DNA from: Anaerohalosphaeraceae bacterium
GTDB taxonomy: Bacteria > Planctomycetota > Phycisphaerae > Sedimentisphaerales > Anaerohalosphaeraceae
Direction of reading: 5' to 3'
Assembly (NCBI GenBank): GCA_030671565.1
Contig: DAOVIC010000021.1
Span: forward strand, 1-15,251
Length of the DNA: 15,251 nt
Below are positions 15,135-15,251 of the stretch, one piece after another. Under the pieces are notes generated by a model. It was not told the DNA's origin and did not search any database. It saw only the letters and a program-made list of their open reading frames with translations. How positions within the stretch are numbered: position 1 is the stretch's first letter; every line of letters begins with the position of its first letter. The translations under genes and the position numbers were made by a program.

Positions 15135-15251
15135 ATGTCTAAGGCGCATGTTTATAAGCGTGATCATATTAATACCGATGAGATCATTCCGGCTCGTTAT
15201 TTGAATACTGACGATGTTGCTGAGCTTGCATCTCATTGTATGGAAGATCTT
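15135..15251 (+). CDS. leuD: 3-isopropylmalate dehydratase small subunit (3' end outside window)
   Basis: Thirty-nine residues are visible, starting [23 protein letters not shown]. The [11 protein letters not shown] stretch is the hallmark of the swivelling small subunit that partners LeuC, in the short form that goes with LeuC2-type large subunits. The ATG follows AAAGGA (15121-15126) with 8-base spacing, 4 bases after the stop of the small membrane gene. Confidence 0.93.
   Translation, partial: MSKAHVYKRDHINTDEIIPARYLNTDDVAELASHCMEDL

Overview
The window is about 15.3 kb of ordinary chromosomal housekeeping and biosynthetic DNA, roughly 50% G+C, densely coding on both strands, with no tRNA, rRNA, CRISPR array or insertion sequence that I can see. 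The gene content (tpiA-secG, yicC-gmk-rpoZ-coaC-coaB, ptsP, a lipoprotein and a signal-peptide protein) fits a Gram-negative-type bacterium. My best guess is Planctomycetota, class Phycisphaerae. That guess is recognition-based inference and no single sequence feature proves it.

Layout. 1-231 is the C-terminal ACT domain of a prephenate dehydratase, closed by a hairpin terminator. 304-345 is a perfect array of 7-base repeats. 392-4769 (+) carries tpiA, secG, yicC, gmk, rpoZ, coaC and coaB: central carbon metabolism, protein export, RNA turnover, GMP kinase, RNA polymerase omega and coenzyme A synthesis. coaC and coaB, usually one fused gene, are separate here, and a second heptamer array in the opposite orientation covers the end of coaC. 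4801-9462 (-) holds purB, pyrE, a small PQ-loop-like membrane protein and ptsP (GAF plus enzyme I of the nitrogen phosphotransfer system). 9646-10614 (-) is a lipoprotein alpha/beta hydrolase, divergent from an exported HExxH peptidase-like protein at 10760-11698 (+). 11737 to the window end (+) is a leucine operon: promoter, a 21-codon leader peptide rich in leucine codons, a candidate attenuator, leuA, leuC, an AT-rich small membrane protein of unknown function, and the start of leuD.

The most interesting unit is the leucine operon control region. A near-consensus promoter (TTGCAT-N16-TATAAT) lies so close to a tiny ORF that its mRNA would start about 2-4 bases before the ATG. Six of the last eight residues of that ORF are leucine. 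Mutually exclusive hairpins and a run of seven T follow before leuA. This looks like ribosome-mediated leucine attenuation with an almost leaderless leader peptide. A second gene (10760) shows the same promoter-to-ATG geometry. Also notable are the ~30% G+C orphan gene wedged between leuC and leuD (flanking leuC ~55%) and the heptamer array that supplies the coaC stop codon.
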